DNA of 6,996 bases, from assembly GCA_030428695.1 (NCBI GenBank), contig JAUIEM010000462.1, forward strand, positions 1-6,996. Direction: 5' to 3'. The stretch comes from a bacterium (GTDB taxonomy: Bacteria > Planctomycetota > J058 > JAJDCP01). Below, one piece after another: positions 6,380 to 6,996 of the stretch. The position numbers were made by a program, and so were the translations under genes. The notes beneath the pieces were generated by a model that saw only the letters and a list, made by a program, of their open reading frames with translations, was not told the origin of the DNA and did no database searches. The number at the start of each line of letters is the position of its first letter. Within the stretch, counting starts at the first letter, position 1.

Positions 6380-6799
6380 ATGCTCCACCAGCTGATCGCG
6401 GCGGTCGACGGCGACCGCGCGCGCTTCTTCACCGTAGGCCGCCGTTCGACCCCCCAGGGCGAGAAGCGCACGCTGCACGAGCTCGAGGGGCTGGAGAATC
6501 CCGCCCTGCCGGCGGACGCCCGCAGCGAGGACGACCGCCACGAGCGCAGCCATGCACACAGCGATGCGGTCGAGAAGCGTTTCGCGACCCAGGTGCTCGC
6601 GCGGCTGGTCGAGCTGATGCGGGACAAGCAGGCGGAGCGGGTGATCCTCGCGGCGCCGCCGCGGATGCTCGGCTTCCTGCGCTCGGACAAGACGCGCCTG
6701 CCCGAGGCCGCGGTGTGGGTGCTGCCCAAGCACCTGACCGAGCTCTCCGCCCACGACCTGTGCGCCCGGCTGGAGAAGGAACAGCTGCTGGCGGACTGA
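6380..6799 (+). CDS. Host-attachment/baeRF family protein (eRF1-like)
   Basis: A 139-residue protein starting at an ATG preceded by AGGAGG at 6369-6374, 5 nt away. The frame is open far upstream into the methyltransferase gene, but that part is a shadow. Family features visible are the N-terminal VDGDRARFF (9-17), LEGLENP (35-41), a short charged His/Asp/Glu-rich stretch (50-62), VILAAPPRMLGFLR (88-101) and KHLTELSAHDLCARL (117-131). This pattern is the Host_attach family (Pfam PF10116, from memory), named after a Rhizobium attachment phenotype and later grouped with the bacterial/archaeal eRF1-like (baeRF) proteins, which have been proposed to act on ribosomes. Length is typical of the family's short members. 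No signal peptide or membrane segment is present, so it is probably cytoplasmic and the 'attachment' name misleading. A strong ribosome site suggests efficient translation. It appears to be transcribed alone. Confidence 0.8.
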   Translation: MLHQLIAAVDGDRARFFTVGRRSTPQGEKRTLHELEGLENPALPADARSEDDRHERSHAHSDAVEKRFATQVLARLVELMRDKQAERVILAAPPRMLGFLRSDKTRLPEAAVWVLPKHLTELSAHDLCARLEKEQLLAD

Positions 6800-6872
6800 G
6801 CCGGTTGGAGGCGCCGGGATCCTGCTGCGGACCGGAGGCCTCGAGCGCTGCGCCCCTCGGCAGCCGCCTCCC

Positions 6873-6894
6873 GCGCGGCGCTCGCCGCGCTTCT
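6873..6894 (+). terminator. Hairpin with short TTCT tail, possible terminator of the eRF1-like gene
   Basis: GCGCGGC (6873-6879) pairs with GCCGCGC (6884-6890) around a 4-nt loop, then TTCT follows. All seven pairs are G-C, but the U-tract is minimal and the hairpin lies about 75 nt after the stop, so this is a weak intrinsic terminator at best. Confidence 0.35.
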
Positions 6895-6905
6895 AGAAGC
6901 GTGGC
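6884..6905. repeat. 22-nt near-perfect palindrome
   Basis: CGCTTCTAGAAGCG (6888-6901) is a perfect palindrome. It extends to 6884-6905 with one G/T mismatch that would be a G-U pair in RNA. Its left arm is the same sequence as the right arm of the 6873-6890 hairpin, so in RNA the two structures exclude each other. As DNA it could be a protein-binding site. Confidence 0.6.
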
Positions 6906-6908
6906 CCG

Positions 6909-6925
6909 AAACCTCGCTCGCGAGG
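6909..6925 (-). terminator. Small hairpin with TTT tail on the minus strand
   Basis: CCTCG (6912-6916) pairs with CGAGG (6921-6925) across CTCG. Read on the minus strand it is followed by TTTC. It could stop transcripts entering from the right, but five pairs and three U residues are weak. Confidence 0.25.
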
Positions 6926-6996
6926 CTTGCGGGGGTGGGTGCCTGCCTTCGTCCTCCTCCTCCGAGCCGCAACAAAGGGCGCCGCGAGTCGATCTC

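Larger units (their letters stand above)
6800..6996. other. Gene-free tail with several hairpins
   Basis: No convincing coding sequence is seen on either strand. An open minus-strand frame crosses the region, but it runs antisense through three real genes and has no family pattern. The stretch contains at least three inverted repeats between 6873 and 6925, listed separately, and a pyrimidine-rich run (6947-6962). Confidence 0.6.

Noticed and set aside
4984..6975. 663-codon open frame on the minus strand across the kinase end, second methyltransferase and eRF1-like gene
   Set aside because: It overlaps three well-supported genes, lacks a good ribosome site or family motif, and its composition is that of a GC-rich shadow.
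1..6996. Defence island, biosynthetic cluster or mobile element
   Set aside because: No nuclease, transposase, integrase, toxin-antitoxin, synthase or direct-repeat target duplication is seen. A kinase and two methyltransferases alone do not support such a call; the NPPF enzyme could be a DNA methyltransferase in principle but has no restriction or specificity partner.

Overview
The window is very GC-rich with tightly packed genes and good Shine-Dalgarno sites. It is bacterial chromosome. A Hanks-type Ser/Thr kinase with a periplasmic-looking sensor domain, a lipoprotein pair and long overlapping antisense open frames fit a high-GC, kinase-rich lineage such as Planctomycetota or Myxococcota. 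I cannot decide the phylum from the sequence. I see no phage gene, insertion sequence, CRISPR array, tRNA or rRNA, and nothing that marks the region as mobile.

Layout, left to right. (1) Positions 2-993, + strand: the 3' end of one gene and a complete putative lipoprotein gene. Their C-termini resemble each other, so they look like tandem paralogues. (2) Positions 1000-3276, - strand: a two-domain SAM-dependent methyltransferase carrying an NPPF motif is followed downstream by a conserved protein of unknown function. The second gene appears to have its own sigma70-type promoter, whose -35 element contains the methyltransferase stop codon. (3) Positions 3277-3382: a divergent promoter region with near-mirror symmetry. 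Both predicted -10 boxes lie in the arms of one inverted repeat. (4) Positions 3383-6288, + strand: a membrane-spanning Ser/Thr kinase with an extracytoplasmic beta-rich C-terminal domain, followed 11 nt later by a second, different class I methyltransferase. The Shine-Dalgarno site of that methyltransferase overlaps the kinase stop codon. (5) Positions 6380-6799, + strand: a small stand-alone protein of the host-attachment/baeRF (eRF1-like) family. (6) Positions 6800-6996: a gene-free tail with several GC-rich hairpins.

The likely functional units are the kinase-methyltransferase operon, facing the methyltransferase/unknown-protein pair across a shared control region. No gene reads as a known defence or biosynthetic system. 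The strongest leads are the symmetric divergent promoter, the kinase's uncharacterised sensor domain and its coupling to a methyltransferase, and the tandem lipoprotein-like pair.
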